Source: Subtercola sp. | Lineage (GTDB): Bacteria; Actinomycetota; Actinomycetes; Actinomycetales; Microbacteriaceae | Direction of reading: 5' to 3' | DNA length: 64,000 bases | Assembly: GCA_025463765.1 (NCBI GenBank) | Contig: JAODBC010000039.1 | Location: 1 to 64,000 of the forward strand | Shown here: in pieces, positions 24,686 through 34,309 of the stretch | How positions within the stretch are numbered: position 1 is the first letter of the stretch | Layout of the letters: each line of letters opens with the position of its first letter | Made by a program: the position numbers and the translations under genes | Notes under the pieces: generated by a model | Database searches by the model: none | What the model was told of the DNA's origin: nothing | Seen by the model: only the letters and a program-made list of their open reading frames with translations

Positions 24686-26095
24686 TTATTGCGCAGGCGT
24701 CAGAAGGCCCACCGCTTCGACGTGGTGCGTGTGCGGAAACAGGTCGAACGCGCGCAACGATCGCAGCTCATAACCGCCGGCGGTCAGTTGGCCGAGATCA
24801 CGGGCGAACGCCACCGGATCGCACGCCACGTACAACAACTGTGCCGGGTGCAGCTCGAGCAGGCTCTGGATCACCTGTTTCTGGGCGCCCGACCGCGGCG
24901 GGTCGATGACGAAGGATGCCCGCGCGAACGCCGCGCGCTCGTCGGCCGTCGAACGGCGCAGCAGACCACTGAGATAACGATCGACTCGCTCGGTGACGGC
25001 CGTCGCGTTTGGCAAGTCACGCAGGTTGTGGGCGGCGTTGCCCGTCGCCCCCGCGTCGCTCTCGATGGATTGGATGCGCGTGTTGGCACCGAACCGGTCG
25101 CCAACGGCCGCGGCGAGCAGCCCGACTCCGCCGTACAGATCGAGGTTCGGCGCTTCTTCGTCGAATTCGCTCTCGAGCAATTGCTGCTGAACGGCGGCAG
25201 TGAGGGTCGCGGCCGCACCGTGATGCACCTGCCAGAAGCCGAGTTCGTCGAGACGGAACTCACGATCGCCGACACGCTCGACGATCGGCGGGCCCACCGG
25301 CGGCCTGGTGGGCAAGGCTGAGGGGAGGGCTGGTGAGCGCGCTGGGGAATTCGCTGGGGAATGCGCCGAGGAACGCACTGGGGAGTGTGCCGGTGGGCGC
25401 CCCTGCGAGACCTTCGACCGTCGCGCCTGGCCGCGTTGCCGAGAAGCGGGGGGCTCGGCGCGGTGCGTCACGACCCGCGCGCCGCGGCGGCCGTCGGAGA
25501 TCACATCTACACCGTCAACACCGAAGAGGCGCTCGTCGAGCGGCGCCGCGTACTCCACCGCGGGTATCGCCAGCGGCAGGTCGCGCACAGCGACTACTCG
25601 GTGCGACCGAGCCGCGTACGGCCCGACAATGCCCGACTCGTCCACATGCAGGTTCACGCGGGTGCGCCAGCCCAGCCCGTTTCGCTCGTCATCACCTTCG
25701 ACCGCCTCGACCGCGACCTGAAGAGCCGAGTGGTCGTCGCTGAGGTGCGCGAAGCGCCGCAGAGAATCGACGACCACCTGGCGTTTGAGCTCGCGCTGCC
25801 AGGGCAGCGCGATGTGCCCGAACTCGGCGCCGCCCGCCCGGGCATCGGGCTCTCTGTGCAGGCTCGCCGCCTGCCAGACGTGCTCACGCCGGTGCTCTGA
25901 GACCGTCAGAACCTCGACGGTCTCTGCCCGCCAGAACGACGCGTGATCGTCAGACGAGATGCGTGCCAGCACGGTCTCGCCAGGAAGCGTGTCGGCGACG
26001 AACACCACGCGCCCGTCGAGGCGCGCCACACTCACACCGCCGTGCGCCACGTTCGTGATCTCGAGTTCGGCGGTCGTGCCCAGGAGTTCGCCCAT
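24686..26095 (-). CDS. Class I SAM-dependent RNA uracil methyltransferase (TrmA/RlmC/RlmD family) with low-complexity insert
   Basis: A 469-aa methyltransferase that should methylate C5 of a uracil in 23S rRNA or tRNA. ATG 26095 (MGELLGTTAELEI) begins a TRAM-like RNA-binding domain (VTNVAHGGVSVARLDGRVVF region). The catalytic domain has the SAM motif LDLYGGVGLLAAAV near residue 316, DPPRSGAQKQVI near 395 and the catalytic cysteine in YVACDPVAFARDL near 420. Residues about 218-265 form an unusual Ser-Pro-Ala-rich repeat expansion (HSPANSPARSPALPS) between the domains. The same frame is open far upstream into accA and the helicase gene on the other strand, but that is a high-GC shadow. Exact target base unknown. 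Confidence 0.87.
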   Translation of the reverse strand: MGELLGTTAELEITNVAHGGVSVARLDGRVVFVADTLPGETVLARISSDDHASFWRAETVEVLTVSEHRREHVWQAASLHREPDARAGGAEFGHIALPWQRELKRQVVVDSLRRFAHLSDDHSALQVAVEAVEGDDERNGLGWRTRVNLHVDESGIVGPYAARSHRVVAVRDLPLAIPAVEYAAPLDERLFGVDGVDVISDGRRGARVVTHRAEPPASRQRGQARRSKVSQGRPPAHSPVRSSAHSPANSPARSPALPSALPTRPPVGPPIVERVGDREFRLDELGFWQVHHGAAATLTAAVQQQLLESEFDEEAPNLDLYGGVGLLAAAVGDRFGANTRIQSIESDAGATGNAAHNLRDLPNATAVTERVDRYLSGLLRRSTADERAAFARASFVIDPPRSGAQKQVIQSLLELHPAQLLYVACDPVAFARDLGQLTAGGYELRSLRAFDLFPHTHHVEAVGLLTPAQ

Positions 26096-26266
26096 CGTTC
26101 CAGCATCGCACACGCCGCTCGGCGAGCAGCAAGCCACAGACGGCGGGGGCGGGGGCGGACGGCAACGGCCGAGTGCGCCTGCAGACGGCAGGCGGGCGAC
26201 GACCGAGGGAGGAGGAGGGCGGCGGGCGGCGGCGGCGGCGGGCAGCGGCGGGCGGATGATCTTCGT

Positions 26267-26272
26267 TAGGCT
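26267..26272 (+). promoter_or_regulatory. -10 box TAGGCT for maf (leaderless)
   Basis: TAGGCT ends six bases before the maf ATG at 26279. The preceding 170 bases between the divergent genes are G/C low-complexity sequence (GGGGGC and GGCGGC runs, 26140-26255). Confidence 0.5.
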
Positions 26273-26278
26273 CCCGCT

Positions 26279-27028
26279 ATGCGGCTCTATCTCGCCTCCA
26301 CCTCTCCCGCCCGCCTCACCCTCCTGCGCCAAATCGGCATCGAACCCGTCGTCGTACCGTCGTTCGTCGACGAAGACGCGGCTGTGCTCGAGGCAGAGGC
26401 TGTCGGCGGGCCCCTGTCTGCCCCCGGACTCGTGCAGCTTCTGGCCCGGCTGAAGGCTGAGGCCGTGATCGACGCCCAGCCCGGAGGCGAGCCGATCGAC
26501 GGCTTCATTCTGGGCGGCGATTCCGCGTTCGAATTCGACGGCGCCATCTACGGCAAGCCGCATCTGCCCGACGTGGCACGAGACCGCTGGCGGCGGCAGC
26601 GCGGGCGGGCCGGGGTACTCCACAGCGGTCACTGGCTGATCGATCGGCGACAGAACTCCGCGAACACGCTGCACCCGGGCGAATCCGGAGCCGACCCTTC
26701 GGCGAGCACAATCGGCTTGGGCCCGATCGAGGCGCTCGGCTTCGGCGCGGTCGGCACGGTCGGCGCGCTCGGGGCGGTCGGCGCGCTCGGGGCGGTCGAC
26801 GCAGCCACCGTCGAGTTCGCCGATGACATCAGCGATGCCGAGATCGACGCCTATGTCGCCTCCGGCGAACCACTCGAGGTCGCCGGAGCGTTCACCATCG
26901 ACGGGCTCGCTGCACCGTTTATTCGGAGCATCGACGGCGCACCGTCGGCCGTGATCGGAATGTCGCTGCCAGCCCTTCGCACTATGTTCGGCCGATTCGG
27001 CCTGACCTACACCGACTTCTGGCACTAA
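26279..27028 (+). CDS. maf: Maf-family nucleotide pyrophosphatase with internal expansion
   Basis: A 249-aa Maf/Ham1-type house-cleaning enzyme that hydrolyses non-canonical or modified nucleoside triphosphates to monophosphates. It starts at once with MRLYLASTSPARLTLLRQIG, and has GGDSAFEFDG, YGKPHLP, LHSGHWLID and GEPLEVAGAFTIDG near the C-terminus, ending TYTDFWH. Most Maf proteins are about 190-215 aa; the excess is a Gly/Ala/Val repeat insert near residues 122-179 (GALGAVGALGAV). It precedes accA, as in mycobacteria. Its stop codon is the first of five repeated stop-containing units (27012-27101). Confidence 0.9.
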   Translation: MRLYLASTSPARLTLLRQIGIEPVVVPSFVDEDAAVLEAEAVGGPLSAPGLVQLLARLKAEAVIDAQPGGEPIDGFILGGDSAFEFDGAIYGKPHLPDVARDRWRRQRGRAGVLHSGHWLIDRRQNSANTLHPGESGADPSASTIGLGPIEALGFGAVGTVGALGAVGALGAVDAATVEFADDISDAEIDAYVASGEPLEVAGAFTIDGLAAPFIRSIDGAPSAVIGMSLPALRTMFGRFGLTYTDFWH

Positions 27029-27101
27029 GCCGACTTCTGGCACTGAACCGACTTCTGGCACTAAGCCGGCTTCTGGCACTGAACCGACTTCTGGCACTGA
27101 G
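27012..27101 (+). repeat. Five 18-bp tandem repeats copying the maf 3' end and stop codon
   Basis: CCGACTTCTGGCACTAAG-type units start at 27012, 27030, 27048, 27066 and 27084. The first unit is the end of maf and includes its TAA. Because the period is exactly six codons, each copy reads Asp(or Gly)-Phe-Trp-His-stop in the maf frame, the stops being TAA, TGA, TAA, TGA, TGA. Units differ at only one to three positions. Confidence 0.92.
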
Positions 27102-27103
27102 CC

Positions 27104-27163
27104 GAGCTTTGTAGGCTTACGCATCGTTTCAGGCCAGATTTTTGTGCGCACATACCAAAGCTC
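27104..27163. repeat. 8-bp inverted repeat between maf and accA
   Basis: GAGCTTTG (27104-27111) is inverted as CAAAGCTC (27156-27163) with about 44 bases between. It follows the stop-codon repeats and precedes the accA promoter box. The long loop makes a terminator unlikely; it could be an operator pair. Confidence 0.35.
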
Positions 27164-27179
27164 AGCCCTGAGCGCCGAA

Positions 27180-27185
27180 TAGGCT
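27180..27185 (+). promoter_or_regulatory. -10 box TAGGCT for accA
   Basis: TAGGCT lies eight bases before ATG 27194, again close to leaderless spacing, and supports 27194 over the second ATG at 27203. Confidence 0.45.
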
Positions 27186-27193
27186 AAGTAACT

Positions 27194-28987
27194 ATGCCCC
27201 GAATGACAAAAGTTCTGATCGCCAATCGTGGCGAGATCGCAGTACGAGTGATTCGGGCGGCCAGAGACTCCGGGCTCGCCTCCGTCGCCGTCTACGCCGA
27301 CCAAGATCGTGAGGCTCTGCACGTTCAGTTGGCCGACGAAGCGTATGCCCTCGGCGGCAGTTCGAGCGCCGAGACGTACTTGGTCATCGATAAGATCCTC
27401 TCCATCGCGAAGCGCTCCGGCGCCGACGCGGTGCACCCCGGCTACGGCTTTCTTGCCGAGAACGCCGCGTTCGCCCAGGCCGTCATCGACGCCGGGCTGA
27501 TCTGGATCGGCCCCTCCCCTGACGCCATCGAGCTTCTGGGTGACAAGGTCTCTGCCCGGCACATCGCCGAGCGGGTCGGCGCTCCGCTCGCGCCCGGCAC
27601 CATCGATCCGGTCACGAGCTCCGACGAAGTCGTGACCTTCGCCGAGCAGTTCGGGCTGCCCGTCGCCATCAAAGCGGCTTTCGGTGGTGGCGGTCGCGGT
27701 CTCAAGGTCGCTCGCACGATCGAGGAGATTCCCGAACTCTTCGAGTCGGCGACCCGGGAAGCCGTCGCGGCGTTCGGTCGCGGCGAGTGCTTCGTCGAGA
27801 AGTACCTCGACCAGCCTCGACATGTCGAGACACAGTGCCTCGCCGACTCTCATGGAAACGTCGTGGTCGTCTCGACCCGAGACTGCTCGCTGCAGCGCCG
27901 CCACCAGAAGCTGGTCGAAGAGGCGCCGGCGCCGTTCTTGACCGACGCACAGAACGCCGAGCTGTACCGTGCCTCGAAGGCCATTCTGCGCGAGGTGTCG
28001 TACGTCGGGGCCGGAACCTGCGAGTTCTTGGTGGCGAAAGACGGCACCGTCTCGTTTCTCGAAGTGAACACGCGGCTGCAGGTCGAGCATCCGGTGTCTG
28101 AAGAGGTCACCGGCATCGACCTCGTGCGGGAGCAGTTCCGCCTCGCCGAGGGCGGCATTCTGGGTTACGACGACCCTGAGCCGCGCGGCCACTCGTTCGA
28201 GTTTCGCATCAACGGCGAAGACGCCGGTCGTGGCTTTCTGCCGAGCCCCGGGCCGGTGCACGTCTTCAAGGCTCCAGGGGGGCCCGGAGTACGCATCGAT
28301 TCCGGCGTGACCGCCGGCGATGTCATCTCCGGCTCGTTCGACTCTCTGCTTGCAAAGCTCATCGTGACAGGGGCGACTCGCGAAGAAGCTCTCGAGCGTT
28401 CGCGTCGCGCCCTCGACGAGTTCGAGGTCGCCGGGCTGCCGACAGTGCTTCCGTTTCACCGCGAGATCGTTCGTGACCCGGCGTTCGCTCCTCCCGCCGG
28501 CCAACCGTTCACGGTGTACACGCGCTGGATAGAAACAGACTTCGTCAACGATATCGAGCCCTGGAGCGGCTCGCTCGAAGATTCCGCCGCACCACAATCG
28601 CGAAGCACTGTGGTTGTCGAGGTCGACGGAAAACGCATCGAGGTCGTACTGCCAGAACGGCTCTTGACAGCCAGCGGAGTGGGCGGCAACGGCAGCCCGT
28701 CGTCGTCGCTCGGTGCTCCCCCGCGTCGGCGTTCGACCGGCACCTCTGGCAGGTCGTCGACCGGTAACGCCGTGAAGGCACCGATGCAGGCGACGGTCGT
28801 CAAACTCGCGGTCGCCGAGGGCGACAAGGTCGTCAAGGGCGACCTCATTCTCGTGCTCGAAGCCATGAAGATGGAGCAACCCATTCAGGCACACAAAGAC
28901 GGCGTCGTCGGCGCCATCGACGCCACGGTCGGCACCACCGTTTCGTCGGGTCATCGGCTGCTCGAGATCGCAGACCACGCGGCCTGA
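27194..28987 (+). CDS. accA: Acyl-CoA carboxylase alpha subunit (biotin carboxylase plus biotin carrier)
   Basis: A 597-aa fused protein, AccA3/AccBC type. The biotin carboxylase part (about 5-450) has [17 protein letters not shown], the ATP-grasp glycine loop [13 protein letters not shown], and [21 protein letters not shown] Ser/Gly/Arg-rich linker (about 495-525) leads to the carrier domain, where EAMKMEQ places the biotinyl-lysine near residue 559. It carboxylates biotin with ATP and bicarbonate, then passes CO2 to AccD. BirA (17752) should biotinylate it. The start choice is supported by the -10 box at 27180. Codon use is like the neighbours. Confidence 0.96.
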   Translation: MPRMTKVLIANRGEIAVRVIRAARDSGLASVAVYADQDREALHVQLADEAYALGGSSSAETYLVIDKILSIAKRSGADAVHPGYGFLAENAAFAQAVIDAGLIWIGPSPDAIELLGDKVSARHIAERVGAPLAPGTIDPVTSSDEVVTFAEQFGLPVAIKAAFGGGGRGLKVARTIEEIPELFESATREAVAAFGRGECFVEKYLDQPRHVETQCLADSHGNVVVVSTRDCSLQRRHQKLVEEAPAPFLTDAQNAELYRASKAILREVSYVGAGTCEFLVAKDGTVSFLEVNTRLQVEHPVSEEVTGIDLVREQFRLAEGGILGYDDPEPRGHSFEFRINGEDAGRGFLPSPGPVHVFKAPGGPGVRIDSGVTAGDVISGSFDSLLAKLIVTGATREEALERSRRALDEFEVAGLPTVLPFHREIVRDPAFAPPAGQPFTVYTRWIETDFVNDIEPWSGSLEDSAAPQSRSTVVVEVDGKRIEVVLPERLLTASGVGGNGSPSSSLGAPPRRRSTGTSGRSSTGNAVKAPMQATVVKLAVAEGDKVVKGDLILVLEAMKMEQPIQAHKDGVVGAIDATVGTTVSSGHRLLEIADHAA

Positions 28988-29032
28988 CGGGCAGCCGGTT
29001 CGGGCATCGGATGCCCGTGAGATCATAAGGGA

Positions 29033-32000
29033 ATGTCGACACCAGCCTTTCCGCTCGTCGACGTCGGCGAGATCTCGCGGCTGGTCGGGCGCGCCGCGTT
29101 CGAGCGGGGCCGGGTCTACGCCCGCGGGCGCGAGGTGCTCGAGCTGAACTGGAACGAGCAGACGCTCGTGCTCACCGGCCGTGTTCAAGGCAGCGCATTC
29201 GAGCCGTACGAGAGCGAAGTCATTCTGCGGCGCCTGGGAACGCGCTTCATCGTCGAAGGTGCTGCGCTCTGCAGCTGCCCCATGCGCTCGGATTGCAAAC
29301 ACGTCGCCGCGATGCTCTTGGCCAGCAACACCCGGCACCTCGTCGAGGCGACGCCCTCCATCGGTGTCGAACCGGCTCGGCAGGTTCAAATAAGCCGACG
29401 GTTCGACTCGCGCTTTCAGCCAGCCGACCCGGCCCGCACTCCCGTACGCGGTACGCAACCGGCAGACGAGTTCGCCGAGCACACCCTCGATCGGTGGAGC
29501 ACCGACGAACCCTTCGACGACCCGTCGGGCGACACGATACGCGAGGAGCAGGGCTGGTTTCCGCCCGAGCCGCGACTGCGGGCCGAAACCGCCACTGAAT
29601 CGCTCGACTGGCGGTCGACGCTCGCCGCACTCGGGCCGTCGAACGGAGCCACCGAGAGCGGGGCCGGCCGCGCATCCGGCGCCCGCCGAACGACAGGCCG
29701 CACCCGAGAGGCGACGACCGCACTGGGGCTGCAATTCGAGATTCGGGAGTTCGTGCCCCGAACACGTGAGCATTGGCGTGGCCCTCTGTCGCAGACGGCC
29801 AAGCCGACCACGAATACGGCGGGCGACGCCGACCACGACGCAGTCGCGAACAGCTACCCTCGCCGACTGGCAGTGCGTCCGGTCATGAAGAACCACGTCG
29901 GCAGCTTCGTCAAGGCGAGCCTCAGCTGGGCCACGCTGAGTCACCAGACCAATCGCCTGAACCTCGACCCCGCGCAAGCGAAATGGTTCGTGCAGTTCGC
30001 GGCCCTGCAACGAGCCACCCGCGAGCTGTACACGGGTCAGGAGGCCGACTGGCTCTACCTCGACGACTTCACGAGCCCGCTGTTATGGAACCTGTTCGAC
30101 GAAGCGCATGAGCTGGGTATCGCTCTGCTGGGGTCGAAGAAGAGCGTGCGCGTACGGCGTGGCAAGCACGCTCGGGTACGCCTCGAGGCACACGGCGGTC
30201 ACGACAGTGCTTTGCGGCTCGTGCCGGTGACTTCGCTCGACGGAGTCGATTATGAGCGCAGCGCCACCGGGTTGATCGGCTCGCACGGGGTGTACGTGTA
30301 CGAACTGGGCGCAAAACCCTTCATCACGTTCACGCGACTCGAAATCGCCCTTGACGAGCGCGTCGAACCGCTTTTCGATCGCTCCGGTGGCATCGATGTT
30401 CCGGCAGACGAGGTGCCCGAGTTCTTCGACCGCTACTTTCCGCGACTGCAGCGAGCCATCGACATCGTCTCCGCCGACAGCGCTATACCGCTGCCGCGCA
30501 TCTCCGCGCCGGTTCTGGTGCTCACGGCGCGTTTTCGGCCCAAGAACGTGCTTCAGCTCGACTGGGAGTGGGAGTACGGCGGAGACACCCCCACCCGCAT
30601 CCCACTGTCGACGGATTCTGTGATGGGCGCTAAACAACGCGACACCGAGCAACACGACCCCGAGCAAGACGACACCAAGCAATACGACGTAGACCGGCAC
30701 GACGAGGCCGAGAGCCAGACCCTCGCGCTGGTCGTTCCGCTCATACAGCGGCTGATCGACGACCATAGCGACGCGGGAATCGATGCAGCGATCGCCGAGT
30801 CGGCGACCGAACCGGCTCGACTGGTCGAGCATCTGGTGCTGCAGGGGTTCGAGGCCGCCGTTTTCAGCGACAAGGTGCTTACCGAACTGCAAGATGTCGT
30901 CGGCGTGCGTGTCGACATCGTCGGCAAGCGCCCGGCCTATCGTGAACTCGACGGTGTGCCCGAACTCACGGTGACGACGGTCGAAAGCGAGAAGCGCGAC
31001 TGGTTCGATCTCGGCATCGTCGTGAACATGAACGGCTACCGCATACCGTTCGCTCCCCTGTTCAAGGCACTCGCTCGTAAGCAGAAAAAACTGCTGATGG
31101 TCGACAAGACCTACCTCGCGCTCGACCACCCGGTTTTCGAGCGCCTTCGCGAGCTGCTCGAAGAGGCTTCGGGCCTCGACGAGTGGGAGACCGGCATTCG
31201 CATCAACCGGTACCAGGCCGATCTGTGGAGCGAGTTCGAAGACCTGGCAGAAGAATCCGAGCAAGCGGTGACGTGGCGAGACGCCGTCTCCGTGCTGAAC
31301 GGTTCGGCGACGCCTGACACGCTGCCGGTGCCACCGCGGCTGCAGGCGACACTGCGGCCTTATCAGCACGACGGCTACGAGTGGCTCGCCTTTCTCTTTC
31401 ACCATCGGCTCGGCGGAGTGCTCGCCGACGACATGGGGCTCGGCAAGACCGTGCAGACGCTCGCGCTGATCGCACACACCCGAGAAACTCACGCACAGCC
31501 CGGCTTCGCCCAACAGGCCTCGGCGCAACCCGCGGCAGACCACTTCGAGGGTGCCGCACCGGCCGCCCCGTTTCTCGTGGTGGCGCCGACCTCGGTCGTG
31601 TCGAACTGGGTCACCGAGGCCGCCCACTTCACTCCCGATCTTGTGGTGCGCCCGGTCACCGCCACCCAGGCGAAGAGCCCGTCTACTCTCGCCGAGCTGG
31701 CCGAGGGCGCCGATGTGCTCGTGACGAGCTACACACTGTTCCGGCTCGATGCCCCGGCCTACGGCGCCCTGAGCTGGTCGGCCCTGGTGCTCGACGAGGC
31801 TCAATTCGTGAAGAACCACACGTCGAAGCTGCATCGCTGCGCGAAAGACCTCGATGCCCCGGTGAAGTTCGCTATCACGGGCACCCCCATCGAGAACAAC
31901 CTGATGGAACTGTGGGCGCTGTTCGACATCGTTGCACCAGGCCTGTTTCCGTCGTCTCGAAAGTTCACCGAAGACTATGTCCGGCCTCTCGGTCACGGCT

Positions 32001-32803
32001 TCGACACCGAGATTCTCACCAAGCTGCGCCGTCGAATCCGCCCGTTTCTCCTGCGCAGAACGAAAGAACTCGTGGCACCGGAGCTTCCGGCGAAGCAGGA
32101 GCAGGTGCTCAGCATCGGCCTCGCGCCGTCGCACCGCAGCCTCTACGACACCTATTTTCAGCGGGAACGGCAGAAGCTGCTCGGCCTGATCGACGACCTC
32201 GACAAGAACCGGCTCATCGTGTTCCGGTCGCTGACGCTGCTGCGCCTGTTGAGCCTCGACGCCTCGCTGATCGACGAGAAGTACGCTGCGGTGCCCTCGG
32301 CAAAACTGGATGCCCTGCTCGAGCACCTCGACGACGTCGCCGCCGAGGGCCACCGGGCTCTTGTGTTCAGCCAATTCACTTCCTTTCTGAAACGTGCTGC
32401 CGCGAGGCTCGATGCCCAGGGCATGGAATACGAATACCTCGACGGCTCCACCAGGCGGCGCCCCGAGGTCATCGACCGATTCAAGACCGGCCGTGCGCCC
32501 GTGTTTTTGATCAGCCTGAAGGCGGGTGGGTTCGGGCTGAACCTCACCGAGGCCGATTATGTGTTTCTGCTCGACCCCTGGTGGAACCCGGCATCAGAAA
32601 CCCAGGCCATCGACCGCACCCACCGCATCGGTCAGAAGCAGAGCGTCAACGTCTACCGTCTCGTCTCGGCCGACACCATCGAAGAGAAGGTGATGGCCTT
32701 GAAGGAGCAGAAGGCGCAGCTGTTCGACGCGGTTCTCGACGATGATGCGACCTTCAGCTCGGCGCTCACCGCCGATGACATCCGCGGGCTCTTCGACACC
32801 TGA
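29033..32803 (+). CDS. SWIM zinc-finger SNF2-family helicase
   Basis: A 1256-aa protein. A SWIM zinc-binding motif, CSCPMRSDCKH, is at about residues 80-92. Long acidic and low-complexity segments follow, one of which (about 531-562) is a repeat of Asp/Gln/His-rich units such as EQHDPEQDDTKQ. The C-terminal third is a full Swi2/Snf2 ATPase: Walker A DDMGLGKTVQTLALI near 800, the Walker B variant LDEAQ near 920, GTPIENNLMELW, LVFSQFTSFLKRA, and the terminal QAIDRTHRIGQKQSVNVYRL. Such bacterial helicases remodel or translocate on double-stranded DNA; cellular roles are mostly unknown. ATG 29033 is preceded by AAGGGA with almost no spacer. Confidence 0.93.
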   Translation: MSTPAFPLVDVGEISRLVGRAAFERGRVYARGREVLELNWNEQTLVLTGRVQGSAFEPYESEVILRRLGTRFIVEGAALCSCPMRSDCKHVAAMLLASNTRHLVEATPSIGVEPARQVQISRRFDSRFQPADPARTPVRGTQPADEFAEHTLDRWSTDEPFDDPSGDTIREEQGWFPPEPRLRAETATESLDWRSTLAALGPSNGATESGAGRASGARRTTGRTREATTALGLQFEIREFVPRTREHWRGPLSQTAKPTTNTAGDADHDAVANSYPRRLAVRPVMKNHVGSFVKASLSWATLSHQTNRLNLDPAQAKWFVQFAALQRATRELYTGQEADWLYLDDFTSPLLWNLFDEAHELGIALLGSKKSVRVRRGKHARVRLEAHGGHDSALRLVPVTSLDGVDYERSATGLIGSHGVYVYELGAKPFITFTRLEIALDERVEPLFDRSGGIDVPADEVPEFFDRYFPRLQRAIDIVSADSAIPLPRISAPVLVLTARFRPKNVLQLDWEWEYGGDTPTRIPLSTDSVMGAKQRDTEQHDPEQDDTKQYDVDRHDEAESQTLALVVPLIQRLIDDHSDAGIDAAIAESATEPARLVEHLVLQGFEAAVFSDKVLTELQDVVGVRVDIVGKRPAYRELDGVPELTVTTVESEKRDWFDLGIVVNMNGYRIPFAPLFKALARKQKKLLMVDKTYLALDHPVFERLRELLEEASGLDEWETGIRINRYQADLWSEFEDLAEESEQAVTWRDAVSVLNGSATPDTLPVPPRLQATLRPYQHDGYEWLAFLFHHRLGGVLADDMGLGKTVQTLALIAHTRETHAQPGFAQQASAQPAADHFEGAAPAAPFLVVAPTSVVSNWVTEAAHFTPDLVVRPVTATQAKSPSTLAELAEGADVLVTSYTLFRLDAPAYGALSWSALVLDEAQFVKNHTSKLHRCAKDLDAPVKFAITGTPIENNLMELWALFDIVAPGLFPSSRKFTEDYVRPLGHGFDTEILTKLRRRIRPFLLRRTKELVAPELPAKQEQVLSIGLAPSHRSLYDTYFQRERQKLLGLIDDLDKNRLIVFRSLTLLRLLSLDASLIDEKYAAVPSAKLDALLEHLDDVAAEGHRALVFSQFTSFLKRAAARLDAQGMEYEYLDGSTRRRPEVIDRFKTGRAPVFLISLKAGGFGLNLTEADYVFLLDPWWNPASETQAIDRTHRIGQKQSVNVYRLVSADTIEEKVMALKEQKAQLFDAVLDDDATFSSALTADDIRGLFDT

Positions 32804-32827
32804 CACCCAAGACATCACCCTGCTGGG

Positions 32828-34201
32828 CTACAAGCCGCACGCCTCCGTGTTGAACCAGCATCCCGTGCTTCCGGGAGCCAGCACGACGGTCATAGTGACG
32901 TGTTGCGGCTGCGATCGGCCGGCGGCATTCGACGCCACCACGTCGAATTCGTAGACCCCCGGGGCGGCCGGAGTACCCGTCAGCCAACCGCTGCTCGGCA
33001 CCAGGGCGATTCCGGGCGGGGCGTCTCCGACGATGTCGTAGCGCGTCGGTTCGACTCCGCCGGCCCGGAAGTAGCTACTGAAAGCCTCGCCGACCGTTGC
33101 CGCGGCAGCCACCGTATCGACGGGCAGTCGGGGGGCCATGTCGACGCGTGCGATCGAACTGGTGTCGCTGTTCGCGATGAACACCGATCCGGCGTCGGAC
33201 GCGGTGATCGATTCGCCGAACGGAGTGCCGCCAAGACGGGCGACCTCCCCGACGACCGTTTTGTCGGGCGAGAGCATCGACACCGCATTCGTGCCGAGAT
33301 CGCTCGTGTATACGTTTCCCAGCGCGTCGCTCGTGATCGCCGCCGGATGGTCGCCGGGGTGCGCCCGGTTCTCGACGACGTTGGTGCCGGCCGGTAGGGC
33401 GAGGTCGACTTTCGAGACGGTCTCGCGGGAAGGACTGAGAACGTAGACGAATCCGTGATGATCGAACGCGAGGTCGATTGGATAGAGACCGACGGGCAGC
33501 TCGGCCCATGACGCGACGACGGTACCTCGCCCGGCCAGATCGAAGGTGATTCGCGAGAGAGTGCCATCGCCGTCGTTCGCCGTATAGAGCTGCCCGTCGT
33601 CAGCGAAGTGCAGCGCGACAGGCTCGGCTCCGTGCGCCAGGGGGTAGGTGTCGATGAGGGCGCCCGTCGGCGAAAGGCGATTCACACTGTCATCGGCAGA
33701 GGTCGCGACGAAGATGTCTCCGATCGAGCTCACCGCCACGGCGGCGGGATGCCGGGTATCTAACGACGAGCCGAGATTCGACGCGAACGCCGCGTCGACG
33801 AGCCCGGTTGCCGAGTCGAGCTTGTACACCGTGCTGAGAATTGCACTCGTGACATAGAGGGCACCCCGGGCATCCTGAGCGATACTCTGCGGAAGCGAAC
33901 CTGGGGGCAGCGTTCCGTCGAAGAAAGGGTCGACAGTGCCATCGGCCAGAATCTTCGACACCGAGTCGCTGCCACTGTCGACCGTGAAGACGCTGCCATC
34001 GTCGGAGCAGAGAACCGCGCTGGGCCTTGCGGCGGTGGGCAACGCGGCGAACCAGTCATTCACCACGGGGGCAGCGGATGCGCCGAGCACACCGACCCCG
34101 AGAACCAGAGCTGCGGAGGCCGACGCCATCACGAGGAGCCCGGCGAGGGCCCTCATGCGCTTGCGATGGAACCCGTTCGCGTATCGTCTTCTCACGATCA
34201 T
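32828..34201 (-). CDS. Secreted NHL/beta-propeller protein with Ig-like tail
   Basis: A 457-aa exported protein. ATG 34201 is the longest start; GTG 34195, five bases after AAAGGA, may be the real one. The signal peptide is RKRMRALAGLLVMASASAAL and onward, with cleavage probably near GASAAP. The mature protein consists of repeated blades of about 45 residues (for example GDIFVATSADDSVNRLSP, GNVYTSDLGTNAVSMLSP), as in NHL or streptogramin-lyase-like propellers. It ends with a putative Ig-like domain (GIALVPSSGWLTGTPAAPG) and a Cys-containing C-terminus (GCWFNTEACGL). A second protein of the same design is at 57671. It probably binds a wall or extracellular ligand; enzymatic activity is not evident. 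Confidence 0.8.
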   Translation of the reverse strand: MIVRRRYANGFHRKRMRALAGLLVMASASAALVLGVGVLGASAAPVVNDWFAALPTAARPSAVLCSDDGSVFTVDSGSDSVSKILADGTVDPFFDGTLPPGSLPQSIAQDARGALYVTSAILSTVYKLDSATGLVDAAFASNLGSSLDTRHPAAVAVSSIGDIFVATSADDSVNRLSPTGALIDTYPLAHGAEPVALHFADDGQLYTANDGDGTLSRITFDLAGRGTVVASWAELPVGLYPIDLAFDHHGFVYVLSPSRETVSKVDLALPAGTNVVENRAHPGDHPAAITSDALGNVYTSDLGTNAVSMLSPDKTVVGEVARLGGTPFGESITASDAGSVFIANSDTSSIARVDMAPRLPVDTVAAAATVGEAFSSYFRAGGVEPTRYDIVGDAPPGIALVPSSGWLTGTPAAPGVYEFDVVASNAAGRSQPQHVTMTVVLAPGSTGCWFNTEACGL

Positions 34202-34309
34202 CCTTTCACCGGGTGCACGTGGCCCGAATGGCCAAGTGACACTGAGTGAGAATATGTCAGCTAAGACGGCAGGCGCAGCCGATACATACCGCCTGTGGAA
34301 AAGTCGTCG

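Noticed and set aside
26140-26255. Possible functional G-rich structure between the methyltransferase gene and maf
   Set aside because: The GGCGGC/GGGGGC runs are irregular low complexity. G-quadruplex spacing is not consistent enough to claim from reading alone.
24686-30010. A 1774-codon minus-strand open frame
   Set aside because: Only its last 470 codons (from ATG 26095) are a real methyltransferase. The rest lies opposite maf, accA and the helicase gene and is low-complexity translation of the high-GC complementary strand.
30083-32374. 763-codon minus-strand frame opposite the helicase gene
   Set aside because: The plus strand has all SNF2 motifs in order; the antisense frame has none.
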